DNA from: Druceiella hillmani
Taxonomy: Eukaryota > Arthropoda > Insecta > Lepidoptera > Hepialidae
Reading direction: 5' to 3'
Length of the DNA stretch: 64,000 nt
Assembly (NCBI GenBank): GCA_039881145.1
Contig: JAYKKI010000127.1
Location: forward strand, 1,426,001-1,490,000
In this document: positions 25,021-37,414 of the stretch, piece by piece
How the letters are laid out: each line of letters starts with the position of its first letter
How positions within the stretch are numbered: the stretch's first letter is position 1
Position numbers and translations under genes: made by a program
The notes under the pieces: model-generated
The model's database searches: none
The model's input: the letters and a program-made list of their open reading frames with translations, nothing else
Told to the model about the DNA's origin: nothing

Positions 25021-25310
25021 TGTCTCCTACAGCTGTATTTCGGCGAGGAGCATGTTATTTGCCTAATTGAAAGCCAAACGGGCATTTATTCGACCGTACT
25101 GTCCAACTCAGATCATTTAAAATTCGATTAGGGTCGACATCTTCAAGTACGGCTAAGCTTGTGAATTTAATTCAATTTGAAATAACGATATCTGATTGCT
25201 TGCTCTCGTGGGACCAGAGCAGTACACCACTTTTACGATTGCCGAGTGCAAAGAATAAGTAATAATTAAATACCGTGAAACCGTAGTTGTACTTGTAAGC
25301 AGTTAATATG
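25021..25310. other. P1 block, unit 1
   Basis: A less AT-rich block with clear relatives at 48720 (unit 3, close), 34855 and 56820 (units 2 and 4, distant). Shared by all four, exactly or with changes: a form of 'ttgcctaattga' with '.caaac.ggc', 'gtcgacatcttcaa', then 'tgaatttaattcaatttgaa' or a variant, and 'ctgattg' or 'ctaattg' before 'ttgctctcgt'-like sequence. Several TAAT/ATTA motifs are present. No frame is open in all four copies, so I infer noncoding function or old repeat ancestry. Confidence 0.6.
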
Positions 25311-27183
25311 TGTATATTTATGTGTATATATTTATTAATTTATTTTTTATTAAACATAAGTGAAAATTAGAAAGCTAAGTACCCTGGTGAAGGACTTATT
25401 TCTTCAGGAATAATTTATTGCAGCGCGTATCACAAAGCAACAGAGAACGAAATTTGTACAATGGAATGATGGAATGCTTCCTATGGATAATGCTAAGTAA
25501 ACACAAAAAAGTAATTTACGTAAAGGTTAATAATAAAAAAAAATTACATTGGCACAAATAAAAGTTACGAACATTATTATTGTAAAATTAAATAAACAAT
25601 ACAACGATACATCAGGGATATGGAGATTATGAAGATTCGATGATATTGAATACTTAAATGATTCTTAGTAACGCAATTTGAGGCGTGATTTGAATACAAA
25701 CATATATTTATATCAAATTTATGGCAGATTTGTACGATGTGTACAGGTTATTTCACATATCAAGTTGTTGTAATCACCTGTATTACTAATGCACTGTGTC
25801 TCTTGTTTCCATTGGGAGCCCACGATATTTGTTATGTTTATTTAAATATTACAAAATAATTTTGATATTTTTCTCAAATTAAACAATAAGTAATTAAAAG
25901 TGAAAAATGTGGAATTTTTAGATGGCAATTTTAATTTTTAAAAAATAATCGCTTCAAAAGTAATTATAAATTTCTTTTTTTTCATTAGTTTAAAGTATGA
26001 AAATCGAGGACATCATGTCTGAACCAGTGTGTTAATTTGATATGGAATGACCCATCTGTTAAATTATTTTCCGCAGAATGCAATCCTCGATGTACCATTA
26101 GGATGGCTTTCATAGCTTTAAAATTTTTTTAGGCCACTAGTTAATAGGGCTTTAAATTTGGATTGGATATACGAAGTTTTGAGATGATAGTTTAGGATAT
26201 AATTTAAAAGAGATAAAAGATTTAAATTTCTTTAGTCGCGTATTTCTAATCATTTTAGTTGTACCTGTGAATCAGAAAACGATTTGTGGTTTTTGAGACC
26301 AGAGATGAATGAGTAGCTAGATGACCAGAGATGAATGAGTAGATGAAATTGAGTAGCCGTTCTAAATTAGAGAGAAGTTTTTAGGTTAAATTTAAACAAA
26401 CTTGAATCCTTACAATCTAGAACAAGTAGTAGTAAAATTTAACAAAAATATAATTTTAGTGAAGTAACACATCAATTATAGTCGCTCCACAAAATGCAAA
26501 CTAATATTTTTCATTAACCAGGCAGTAAAAACAAAAGATATCGTTAATTATATTACAATTATATATTTGTAACCTAACTTCATTATTTTTTTCCGCAAGC
26601 GGCCATTTAATACACCAGGCAGAAATCGATACAAAACAATCGTCAAAAATCGCTAATAATGATTGATTCGCCAAATAAAAGTTGCACAAAATTTATATGA
26701 GGTATAATTTTTTACCGAAAAAAGTGTAAATATGTTTATATCATAAACTTACACATATGACAAGAAAACAATTTTGGATTAAACTGATAAAAGACCTAAG
26801 TTCAATAAAGTTAAGAACATTCCGCTTTATCCTCCGAAGCCGAAACTAAGACCTAAACATTTAAAAAAAGTCTTATACATAAATAGGGTTCTTATTAATA
26901 CAGGTATTTTGGTTTTTCCAAACACCTGAAATATTCTAAAATTATATGGTGACCCTTCTCCTTCTTTTGAAGTTGAAGTGATAACTTACATATTAAATAT
27001 ATGATTTTTTAATATATTCTAATTACATATACTTCATTTTATTTTAATGCAAGAAACAGCAAAAATACAATGGGTTACGTACGCAAAATTTTATTTTATA
27101 ACTTAAGAAAGTGTATCTCAAGGGCAAGCTTAGAGGATTATACTTCCTTACGGGATATTGTAAATTTCATTAAAGGCAATTTG

Positions 27184-27561
27184 TTTCATATTATGACAAG
27201 CTAATTCCAAAGGCAATTACGAGTCTCCTGTTAACGTTAATCACCGTCCAATTCACTGAAGCGAAAATATTCAATTTAAATCCAAACTTAAATGGTCCCT
27301 TGATGTTGCTCGAAACACAATTTGAACGCGAGAACTTTCATTCAAATGACGCCGACAATACAAGCGACAGATCCACAGCGGCGCCTTCATTCAATTATTT
27401 CACTTGGCCGTCCCGAGCAGTTGCAAATTCGATAAGAATTACTTTAGTGTATAAATAAAATGGTATTTTGAAGGCAAAACCCTAATTGGACGCCCTAGTT
27501 GAATAAATTGTTTCCAATCTTAAATTAATAGGGATCGAGAATAATTCGCTAACTCAGTGAT
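27184..27561. other. P2 block, unit 1: strongly conserved noncoding candidate
   Basis: Compared by eye with 50939-51315, it shows five substitutions and one single-base deletion in 378 positions, while sequence just outside differs at roughly one position in seven. Relatives in units 2 and 4 (37415, 59390) keep 'taatcacc', a 'tttaaatcc' block, 'attcaattatttc', 'aattcg.taagaatt' and a TATA-like 'tataaataaaa'. The stop-free frame seen in unit 3 is not preserved in units 2 and 4, which carry stops and indels, so protein coding is unlikely. A regulatory element, the promoter of a noncoding RNA, or a gene-conversion tract are the alternatives. Confidence 0.65.
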
Positions 27562-28835
27562 CTTTAATTTATTTCAATTTATATTTTGAATTCCAGGAAT
27601 ATTTTATGTCGAAATCATTTTTAAATTTTAAACGGCCTAGATGGATAACCGGCTCTCATACATTTACTCTGAATGTGAAATTCAGGAAACAAATGTATAT
27701 CGTGAATATATGTGTGTGAGAGTGTGTACCTGTGGTTATACATTATACATATGTGCTGTGGTTTTCCCAACAAATAGCGTCAAGTAGAATCAGATGGAAA
27801 ATCTCAATGTCTATCCGAAAAACCACAATTTTTCGCGATCAATTTTTTGTGTTTTTAAGCCAAACTCAAATAATGAAAATATAATGCTTCTTTGTACCAT
27901 GAATAATTATGACAGAAACTTGACTTTTTTATCAACTTTTTGACTAACTGGTCTATTTTTGATAAAATAATTTACGTATATACGTTTTAACATGGCGTCA
28001 GGAAACTAACAGAAAACAAAATATCCGAATATATCCGAATAATTTTTAACGTCTTTTCAATAAAAGTTTGTGTATCTTTTTTTCAAAATCTACTCCAAAA
28101 ACTTTCATATTTCATTAGCTTTTTGATTGAGAATTTCGACATTGATATTTCAACGTTTAAAACTGAACCCAAAGTTAAATAAGTGAATAATTGTAATTTT
28201 TGTGTGTAATAAATGAAATTATTAAAATTAACAAACATGGCAGTTGTTTATTTATGTAATATAAAAACACAAATTTTTCAAACCATATCGTTCAATACAA
28301 ATATGGAATCGCCGAAAAACATTCCCTTTTATACGTCTTAATTCCGTTTAATTGTTTTTAATTATTGCTTCGGTTTTCCTCTGATTTCGTTTTAATTCTT
28401 GTAACTTTTTGAGCCCATCAAACTCTTGTAGTACCTCCACATGGAAAAAAAAAATTGAATTCAAGTCAGGAAAACACGGATTCCAGGCTGTGTTTTCATC
28501 GAAACTTTTCCGTTTCTATGGAAATATTTTGTTACTCGTAAATAAATTATTCCGTTTTATGTATACTCACATGATGCACTATCATTTTGATATATTATAT
28601 TCCTTCTTGTTTTTAAGTGTACATCCTTCAGGAACTCAATTTAATTACCTCTTAAATTTTTTTTATAAAACTCCCAGTTCAAGTAATAAGCAATTAGGAA
28701 AGAGTAAACCATGTCTCTGTTTAGTAGCCCGAATAAAAGATTGACACTATATTATTCTTGGAAATTAGAATTGGATTCAAAATATTAAATTGAAAATGTT
28801 TTTATTTTCCTCTCGACTTCTCAAAATTTTCTGAC

Positions 28836-28890
28836 TTATGTCATCATGACTTATGTCATCATCTGACTTATGTCATATATCATCATTTTC
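28836..28890. repeat. Local triplication 'tgacttatgtcatcat' in unit 1
   Basis: Three near-identical copies of 'tgacttatgtcat' lie head to tail. Unit 3 has a single 'tctgacat' and then an inverted duplication at the same place (52590-52700), so both copies have rearranged here independently. Confidence 0.85.
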
Positions 28891-29159
28891 AGATTCCAAT
28901 TATAGAACTTTAGTAATGTGATGTGAGCGATGTCCTTTCCAGAGTACGCAATCTATCAATTTTTGAAGTATGGTTTAGCGTTTTACTACTTTGATACTTG
29001 CCGATGTGTCTCTTTTATTATGTACCTACTCTTAAGATCATACGGTGATCACAGAACCCTCGAGTTTATGTCAATCTCTACATTCTACTTATGACATATA
29101 GGAGAACAGTTTTTCTACTTCCGAGTATCTATCTCCTTCTCTCGTAACCATACTGGTAA

Positions 29160-30310
29160 TACATTTTTACAAAGGGTCTAGATGAAAAAACTATAACGAA
29201 TCACTCACGGCGGGAAGAGCGTAACGATTTTTGTTCAAAGAGAAAATGTCAAAAAGACAAGCAATTCGATAATCCGTTAATCTTGATAACATTTTCAATA
29301 TATGTATTAATATACACACAGGTCTTTACACATTTAAAAATTAGAGGAAAAACTGAGAAACCTTTAAAAAAAATAAACCATAAAATAAGTATGGTGTCAT
29401 CATAAAGGTAAGCAGACGAGTGAATGACTGCTCTGGCTAGTTTATTCAACACAAGTATTAATACTCTAAAAAGGAATTAGAATGGCATCATTTTGTTCCT
29501 CTTTATGATGAATAGGACTTTTAATTCATTAATTTCTTTCTCAATATTTACTACTTTAATTACTAACAAAAATTATAATTTTTCACTTATTAAAATTTGG
29601 GTCTATTTCTTTATAATGTCTCACTCTGTAAAGGTTGCTACCTATATTATACAATTTTTTTGTTATATATTTTTTGTTTTTGTTTTTTTGCTATATTATA
29701 CTATTTTTTTGTTAAGAGTACGAATGAAATAAAGAGCCGAGATTTTAAAGTAAATTATTTAACACAATTTATGTAGAATTTTTAAAAATGGCATCAAAAT
29801 TTAAATTAAAACCTGGTGTTTCCCCATAAAAAAAGACGATTTATTCCAATAAATAAAACTGATACTTTAAATATAGGATATTTTAATAATTTAAAAAATG
29901 TCAATAGAAAAATTAGGAAAATATACTTTGATGCTTTTAATTTTCTTCAGTTCCTCATGAGCTATTAAAAGTGAATAAAATTACAATTATGTGGATAAAC
30001 AAATGTTTAAAATTATGAATGGTTAAGGGTAAATTTACTAGGCAAATATGTAACGTGTAATAATTTTTTAAAATATCTAATAAAATTGAAACTATTGAAT
30101 TTGAAAACAGATTAAACTGTTAAAATATCTGCATTAAAATCATTCGAAGCAACATTTTCGACTATTTCAATAATCCAAATTAAAACGAGAACGTCATATA
30201 GATTTAGGTTGCAGATTGACAATTAAAGCGCATGTTCCATTTTACTTTTTTTTAAATTATCGTCGTAATTATTATTCTACTCTTATCATTGTAAGGTTTG
30301 CAGGTTAAGA
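29160..30310. other. Right part of unit 1, shared with unit 3
   Basis: Aligns with about 53405-54440. Landmarks are 'aaagggtct.gatgaaaaaa' with 'cgggaag', 'gcagacgagtgaatgact', 'aatactctaaaaaggaatta' and 'ctctttatgatgaataggac'. Frames here (29249-29452 minus, 29493-29732 plus) are broken or altered in the other copy and are not supported as genes. The function is unknown. Confidence 0.55.
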
Positions 30311-31274
30311 AACAGATTTATTTATTTTATAAAGAAGTCTTTACTAAAATTGATTGATCCTGTTGGTTATCGAAATTTAATTTAATTTTGAAAAACAAAA
30401 AGTTCACCGTGTATCAAAAGTGATAGCCAAATATTTAAATTAAAGTCATATTTATAAAATCCCGCTGTTCAAGATCGTTTATTTACTACTCGTTAAACCG
30501 CTGATACACGTATAATGACACCGCTTGTGGTGTGTAACAAATTAATAGCCTATTTGCATTACCTTGTTCTCCGACAATAACAGATATAAGCATTATTACA
30601 GTATTGATTAGGATTTTATTCGTTGACCAGGAGGCTAACTAAAATGGCTGTGTATAATGATTTTATTTTCTACAAGTAAATAATTTAGGATTTATTTCAT
30701 ATAAATATTTGAATTGAACAAATACAAATATGACCAATAATAAATATGGCAATTAAGGGTCCAATGTACCAATAATAAATACAACAATTAAGGGTCCAAT
30801 TATTTTAGTATTAGCCTGTTGTAAACTCACATGTCCTAGAAAACAACTCTACCATTTTAACGAATCGTGTGAAACTATCTCAGTATTGTAGAGGCGATAT
30901 ATACGACCTTTGTCGCTAACATTCGTTGATACTGCCTTGAAGCCACTTTTCGACTATCTTTATAATAATAAGATATCACATATCAAGTGTATGAAAATGT
31001 CAGTATACTTTAGTTATTGTACTTAAACAATAAACTCTACAATAAAATATTTATGTACCTTTGGAAATATCTTATTCCTTGTTCATACGAGTCTGAAAAT
31101 ATAACAAAGGGCTCCAAATTTATTTTTTTAACTATATTTGCCCTGCTTAGAAAATATTTATAAAATAATTTTTAAATTAATACACGTAATGCCACCTAAT
31201 ACAAAAATCATAAAAGCAATAATTTTTTAAATAAATGCTATATTTATTTAAATCCTTTGTCATATCTTATTTTT

Positions 31275-31618
31275 GTTGGTCGATTGCAATAAATAATAAC
31301 CTATATGCTATCTCAGATTAAAAATTTAATTAATTATTTTAGCCACCCTAGCATGGTGCGTGAAGACATTAACAGGCTTACACACATTTCAAAAACAATA
31401 ATTTTGTATTTTCTTATATTTCTTAATCTACCCTAAAAAATTTCTGCGTAAAAATCTTCAATATGAATTCAATTCTACACTTTAATTATCGTAACTAATG
31501 TCACGAAAAACATGTTTGTTATCACGTTGTAACGAGGCAAGGGATTAACGTGATTTTAAAAAATACCCAAAGCTGGGGAAAAATATAGAATATTATGTTA
31601 TTATATATATACATATAT

Positions 31619-31682
<64 letters not shown>

Positions 31683-32438
31683 ATATTGAAAAGTACATAA
31701 AGTATATAAGAAAGAAGTGTCACGACCGTGCAATGGATCAACGTGATTTTTTGAGTCAATATATACGTAATATATAAGAGCAACAGATTCACTTAGTTTA
31801 ATTCTTAGTTTAGAGTCCTGCTTATAATATTATAAATACAAAGGTGTGTTTGTTTGTCCTTTTTTCACGTCACAGCTGAACAACGTATTGAGATGATTTT
31901 TCGTATAGAAGTAGTGGGCGGCCCGGAGAATAATATAGAGTTTCGACCTAGAAAACTCCACACTTACTATAAGTTTAATCCCAATAAATATTACAAATGC
32001 AAAATTGTGTTTGTTTGTCCTTATTTCATGTTACAAATAAACTACAGAACTATTACTTAATTACTCCCTATAAGTTTTTAACTATAACCACGTGAGCGAA
32101 ACCGCAGGAAAAATTTAGTATTTAAAGATAAAAAGGAGAACCTCCTTTATGGACCTTTTATGTACTAACTTTGAATAAATTAATATTATCATAGAATGTC
32201 ACTTTCAAATTTTTATAAAAAAAGAAGACTCGTAGAGTTTCATTTGTTGATTCTTAATACTTTATTTACAAAAATGATTAATGAATAAGAGAAAAGCACT
32301 AAATAGTCGAGCAAATGGAATGAAATCAAAATGATTCATAATGAGGCTGAAAGATGATTAATTTGATTATGAATATTACGCTAAAATGAATACGGCAGAG
32401 ATACTTAGAAATTATAACATATGCATAAGTGTGTGCAT

Positions 32439-32440
<2 letters not shown>
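31275..32440. repeat. Dispersed duplicate, copy 2, with lepidopteran-type repeat end
   Basis: Partner of 12705-13590. It also contains 'tgtgtttgtttgtccttttt' (31844) and 'tgtgtttgtttgtccttatt' (32006), 'gaataatatagagtttcgac' and 'ccacgtgagcgaaaccgcag' (32088-32107). That last phrase resembles the end of a common moth repeat (CCACGCGGACGAAGCCGCGGG in its usual form, from memory). The 68-codon frame 31854-32060 belongs to this repeat and is not a gene. Confidence 0.65.
31602..31680. repeat. (TA)n microsatellite
   Basis: TA dinucleotides interrupted by 'acatatatagat' near the left end, then about 60 uninterrupted bases. It lies inside the unit 1 insertion. Confidence 0.98.
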
Positions 32441-32487
<47 letters not shown>

Positions 32488-32497
32488 CATATATATA
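32440..32497. repeat. (CA)n-(TA)n compound microsatellite
   Basis: About 32 bases of AC dinucleotides passing directly into TA dinucleotides with one 'tacata' interruption. It lies at the junction between units 1 and 2; the equivalent point of copy B (about 54760) lacks it. Confidence 0.98.
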
Positions 32498-33569
32498 AAC
32501 TTGAATAATTTATTACTACTACTATCACAAAGCTCAACAAAAATATTTTGAAAAATTCCGACATAAATGTGAATATATTCTATCGAGAAGGAACGTTCCA
32601 AAATATAAAAATGAAACGTCTTTCACAAAACTAAAAAAGTGAGAAACGATATATTAGACTACAAAAGTATATTTTAAAACGTTCTTGTACATGAATGTGA
32701 TTCTCAGGGTGAATCATTTTTTTTTAAAAAGTATTTTTTCTTTAAACATATTCGTGTATTACAGTCATTACATTCTTGTGATTTCATAAATAAATCTCCT
32801 TGGTGTCGATATGATGAAGACATTATGCCCCTTGTCTCAACAAATAATATAAACCAGTGAAAAGTTTGGATTCATCCTATTTGTACACAAATTAAAAACA
32901 AATTAACAGATTATATCTTAATCTCGTGTATTAGATGGAATGTGGCATTCATTTGGCAGATTTTGTTGCTATATTTTATTAAATGATATCGCAATATATA
33001 AGGCATTAATAAATCTTTTGCCATACTTTTTAATAGTTTGAACTCAATTATATGTCAAAAGCTTAGTCTATTTAGATTAGCGATTCCAAATCAAATTAGT
33101 TTCAGTATGTTTTGTTACTGAGCACAAATCAAATAGATGGAAAAATATCTATATTTGACAAAACCAAGCTTAACGATATGGAGCCAAATAGATTTTGTTA
33201 AATGTAATTGTTTGTTGAGGTCGAAGATTGCGAAGGGTAAACATATTATGATTCGATAAAAATTTAGATGTTTTCATTTAGTGGGTGACTGAAATATCTA
33301 ATTTAATCTTATGGATGTTTGCTCAATTTAATTGTTAAGTATTTTCCTATTTTCGCTCCGAATTGCCACTAAAACAGTATTAGTTTAAAAAGAGAAATCA
33401 AAATTTAATTAATTTTATTTTTAATATTGCTTGTAATAATTTCTCACGTGTGTAGATATATTTAAAGAGAAAAATGAATTATGCTTGAAAATGTAACACA
33501 GATTGTAAATTAAAATAAATCTTTTATCAAACGGCTCAAATCTAAATGCTATACTTATAAAAATTATTA

Positions 33570-33652
33570 ATTAATCCGATTGACAATCTTCGAGCAAGCG
33601 GTAATTTCATTTGGAACTTATCGCTTATTTGAAGATTGTCAGTCAGATTAAT
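33570..33652 (+). other. 35-bp imperfect hairpin, unit 2
   Basis: Arms 33570-33604 and 33618-33652 flank a 13-base loop 'tttcatttggaac'. Over 35 positions I count six non-Watson-Crick pairs: as plus-strand RNA four are G-U wobbles and two are C-A mismatches. The same hairpin is present in unit 4 (55872-55954) with the loop core 'ttcatttggaa' unchanged. Size and shape would suit a small-RNA precursor or a short MITE; no known microRNA was recognised. Confidence 0.6.
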
Positions 33653-34730
33653 TTAATCTAATCCTGAGGTTCGAGACCAAGAGAAAGTTTTTACAAAAAG
33701 AGCTATCTAGTTGGTATCCGGCTTACTACACAACTTAAACTTCTCAGTAGATTAATGGGTTTTGAATAAAGTCGTGATTAGTATAATTACTTTTTTTCAT
33801 TACTGACACGAAAAGGTCTCATCTTCTGTAAGGTAGAAATAATATTATTACAAAAATTCTTATACCCACGTTAGGGAATCAATACTTAAAAAAGTGGAAA
33901 TAATATTTCTATGGTAATCGCGTATCAGTTGTTGTCTAAGATCAACAAAAAATACAAATTTAATTGTAAAAAAATTATTTCCATATCGGCTTTACGTTTA
34001 AGCATTTTATAATTTTTTTATAACTGCCTTTATCAATATTGATTGTACCATTATAACGTACAGTCTATAAACTTTTTCAAAGTGCGAGTTTTCCAACATT
34101 ATTCTCTTTTATGAATAAAGTAGTTAAAAATAAATCACAACTGTAGAACTTAAAGTCAGAGAACGCCTGTTGATGTTGTTTGACGTAATAACTTGTTTGG
34201 ATATTCTTAATAAACCATAAATAATGTTTTCGTGTAGTCGCATTGATCAATGCGGTATTGCTAGAGACGAAGTAAATGTTTCCTTTTTATTTTTTTTCCC
34301 ACTAAAACGTTTTACTTTCGGTATTCTGAGTCTTGCCTCTTGCAAACTTACGAAGATCGCGAGAAAAATACTGAAAAATATTTTTAATCATTGATTGTAA
34401 CCATATTTCAAATGTCGCCAATACAGTAAAATACAAATATTGCAGGGGAAATTAACATGGTGCAATGTATGGTGATGATATGCAATCCAACATTTTCATA
34501 GCTCCCCATCTCTACACTCGCACTTGGAAAGTTAACAACGCTCGATATGACAAAACATGTTTACCTCATCTTGTTTTACTTCTGTCATGATACATCACAA
34601 ACTTATTTACATTCCAAACATATTTACAATCTATTTAAATAAACATAGGGTTTATTGACGAGTAAAAGAATTACAAAAGCACAACTGCAAATAATATTAT
34701 GAAATATATTAACATTTTACTATTAGAAAA

Positions 34731-34732
<2 letters not shown>

Positions 34733-34796
<64 letters not shown>
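34733..34796. repeat. (TA)n microsatellite (absent at the copy B position)
   Basis: TA dinucleotides next to 'catatgacgcacgttatgac'. In unit 4 the same junction reads 'atagataacaaaaaagacaa' followed by 'gcacgttatgac' (about 56730-56760), without the repeat. Confidence 0.98.
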
Positions 34797-34854
34797 GACG
34801 CACGTTATGACATATTGGTAACCTGATAATAACACATGTTATGAAAATACATCG

Positions 34855-35160
34855 AGCTAATCAATTTCATTAAACCTATTTTTCCTCCTACAAATTCCCT
34901 CTTTGGACTCTCCTTTATGTTTTTTTGACAGTCAAACGAGCACAACTTCTTATTGGATTGCCCAGCCCTTCTCAGATGGTTTAAACACAATTTGAGTCGA
35001 CATTTTTAAACATATTCAAGCCCATGAATTTAGTTCAGTTTGAAATAATATTAGCTAATCGTTTACTCTGTCGTATTGCACGCACTATGTTTGAACAAAA
35101 AGCGTAAATAACGCTTGAATAAACCACACGTGATCTTGAAACTGAAGTGAGTGTTACAAA
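34855..35160. other. P1 block, unit 2
   Basis: Closely matched to 56820-57120 and distantly to the P1 blocks of units 1 and 3. It keeps 'cagtcaaacgagcacaactt', 'tctcagatggtttaaacaca', 'gagtcgacat', 'aagcccatgaatttag' and 'agtttgaaataatattagct'. No shared reading frame. Confidence 0.6.
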
Positions 35161-36254
35161 CGTTCAGTGTCAAATGCTATAGTTAGAAAGTGAATATTTA
35201 CAAGTCAGGAACAATTACCTCACAAGTCAAAAATAGAACACTAATATTTATCAACAGATAATACAAATCAAAAAGTATCAAAGTTACAAGCATTTGAATT
35301 CTTCAGCGATTTCGAGAATTACTTGCTGAATGAAGAAATTAAATAGAGCATTCATAAAGTTTTAATAATCTGTTCGTCAGAAATGATTAAATCTTGGTAA
35401 TTTAAAAATTAAAAGAAATATAATCATATTTTCTAGGGAAAAAGTTCATAGGATAGCGTACCTGAAAAGGAAATGTGGGACTTATGAGATTACTCATATA
35501 CCAGTCTGCCTGTTCCTCAAAGCCGTTTTTTCTCGGAAATCGATCGTTTTTTCTCGGAATTGATTTTGAAGCTTCAAGAATAACGAAACACAACCTCACA
35601 AACTACATAGTTAACTTTCTAAAATTTTTAAATCGAAATATTATGGGTGGAAAATTAAATACCCCAAATTTTTTTTTCAAAATTTCATGCACAGTAAATG
35701 ATATCACTAAAAATGGCTTTAGTATAACAAAAATATTTTATAAAATTTTATTTGATTTATCTTCAGGTATTACTGAAAAATAGGCAAAGAAATGTGTCCA
35801 ATGTTCCCTTTTTTCCAAAATCACGAACCCCAAAATTATCAACAAAAAATATTTTAGAAGCCTGCACAAAGATTGTAGAAGAACTTGGAAGAGGAATCTA
35901 GATGTTATAGTTTTTATGATATTCACGATTATGTATATATCCCTCCTAATTAATTATATTAGCCATTATTAAAAATTTGCTATATACGAGGAAGTGCACA
36001 TTAGGAACGACTTAAAATAAATACAAAATTTCGCTGGAAACGAGGCGCTGTTCACCTTTCGTTCGTTGAGCAACCAGATTTACACTTAATAAATTTTCAT
36101 TTTTAGTTTCCAAAACATAAGTCTGAAAATATTTTTAATAAAAATAATATACTTTAATGTGAAAATTTTACAAAAATATAGGGCGTACACTTCTCCCGAC
36201 CCTCTCGATAAGAAGGCTTAAGTACTTTAATTTTTTTTAAGTAATTTTCTTTCA

Positions 36255-36350
36255 GTACCATTTTTAAGGTTCCGAAGCCAAACAATGTAAAACGGAACCC
36301 ATACAATTTTTTTCTGTCTTCTTACCCGTTTATCCGTCCGTAGATCACAT
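36255..36350. repeat. Lepidopteran-type GGGTTCCG repeat, unit 2
   Basis: 'taccatttttaaggttccga' followed by 'agccaaa' and 'aaacggaaccc', then 'tttctgtcttcttacccgtt' and 'tccgtccg'. GGTTCCG and CGGAACC form the inverted pair that is typical of this family. Its partner in unit 4 is at 58185-58310. Confidence 0.7.
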
Positions 36351-36487
36351 CACAACTTAAAAATGTTGTAAGCATTTTTTGGTTACAATATCTTCTTCAT
36401 GAAATGTATTATAAACTACCAGTTATTTCACTTCATTTTGTTATGCATGTCCCAAGTTAAAAAATTGTTTTGATTAACTTGCATAAT

Positions 36488-36492
<5 letters not shown>

Positions 36493-36540
<48 letters not shown>
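36493..36540. repeat. (TA)n microsatellite (absent at the copy B position)
   Basis: Forty-eight bases of TA. The matching place in unit 4 (about 58440-58510) has 'aatacatatatagg' and about 55 bases of different sequence including 'acgcctgtgaaatgaaaggc'. Confidence 0.98.
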
Positions 36541-36544
<4 letters not shown>

Positions 36545-37414
36545 GTGATTAATAATATCCTTATATGCTCTTGATTGCTTAAAGTTTTGTTAATAAAGCT
36601 ATTTTCCCTTTTAAAAATATGTTAATGAAATAACATACGCATGTATTCTGGCTGTGCAGTTTCCTTTAAATTTAGAGTGATAACGTATATGTGATGTTGT
36701 TGTTTCCGTCAATAATTTTCAATTAAGGAAACTTCATGAAACTTTTCAAGTTTTAAGTTACGAAAAATTAAGATGAATGCAGAATACTAAGCATGATTTT
36801 CCAGTTCAATGTTTTCAAATAAGAATTTTAAATAAAGATAATTTAAAACGTTGCAAAATAATGAAACGTATTACAAAATATATAGAAATTAGTGACCCAA
36901 ACCTGTATTTTTACTAACCCTGGGTATTACTTGATGAAAAATATTAATTTGGACAATTTGTAAATGAAATCAGGTTTAATTTCAAAAAAACTTTCCCTTT
37001 TAATATGAAAGCACTTAGGATATTTCTATCACTATCGAGATAGGTAAAAATCTTTCAATAAAAACTAATGCGCATATCATTTACATTTTTTAATATCTGT
37101 CTCTCCACATTCTTGATTAAGATTTTAAATTGTATAAATTATTTGATTCCTATTATTTTATTTCTTTATAAGGGGCAGTGATAACACGGTGAGACAGAAT
37201 GTGAGATGCTCTCACGTAAAAGATGATGAAGTGACCTGAAATTTCAGACTTAATCTGTTTATGTTTGGAGAATAATTTAGACTGATTTTACTAATATTAA
37301 GTTGAATGAATAACCAATGAGTTATGCACGCGAAACTAATTGAAAAAATATGGAACGGAGATCTTAAGGCGACATTCTAAATTTTTATGTATCATTATTG
37401 AATTACAATTTTGA

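Larger units (their letters stand above)
30310..32480. other. Sequence present in unit 1 but not in unit 3
   Basis: Unit 3 has only about 300 bases between the same flanks (54440-54760). This insert holds a local duplication of 'accaataataaat' with 'caattaagggtccaat' (30732-30800), the dispersed duplicate described separately, a (TA)n tract, and a (CA)n/(TA)n tract. It is probably a set of later insertions, or the segment was deleted from B. Confidence 0.7.

Noticed and set aside
28409..28744. 111-codon plus frame in unit 1
   Set aside because: The unit 3 counterpart (about 52170-52500) has indels and stops, the composition is Phe/Leu/Ser-rich as expected of random AT-rich DNA, and no domain is recognisable.
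31854..32060. 68-codon plus frame with mixed composition
   Set aside because: It falls in a lepidopteran-type interspersed repeat.
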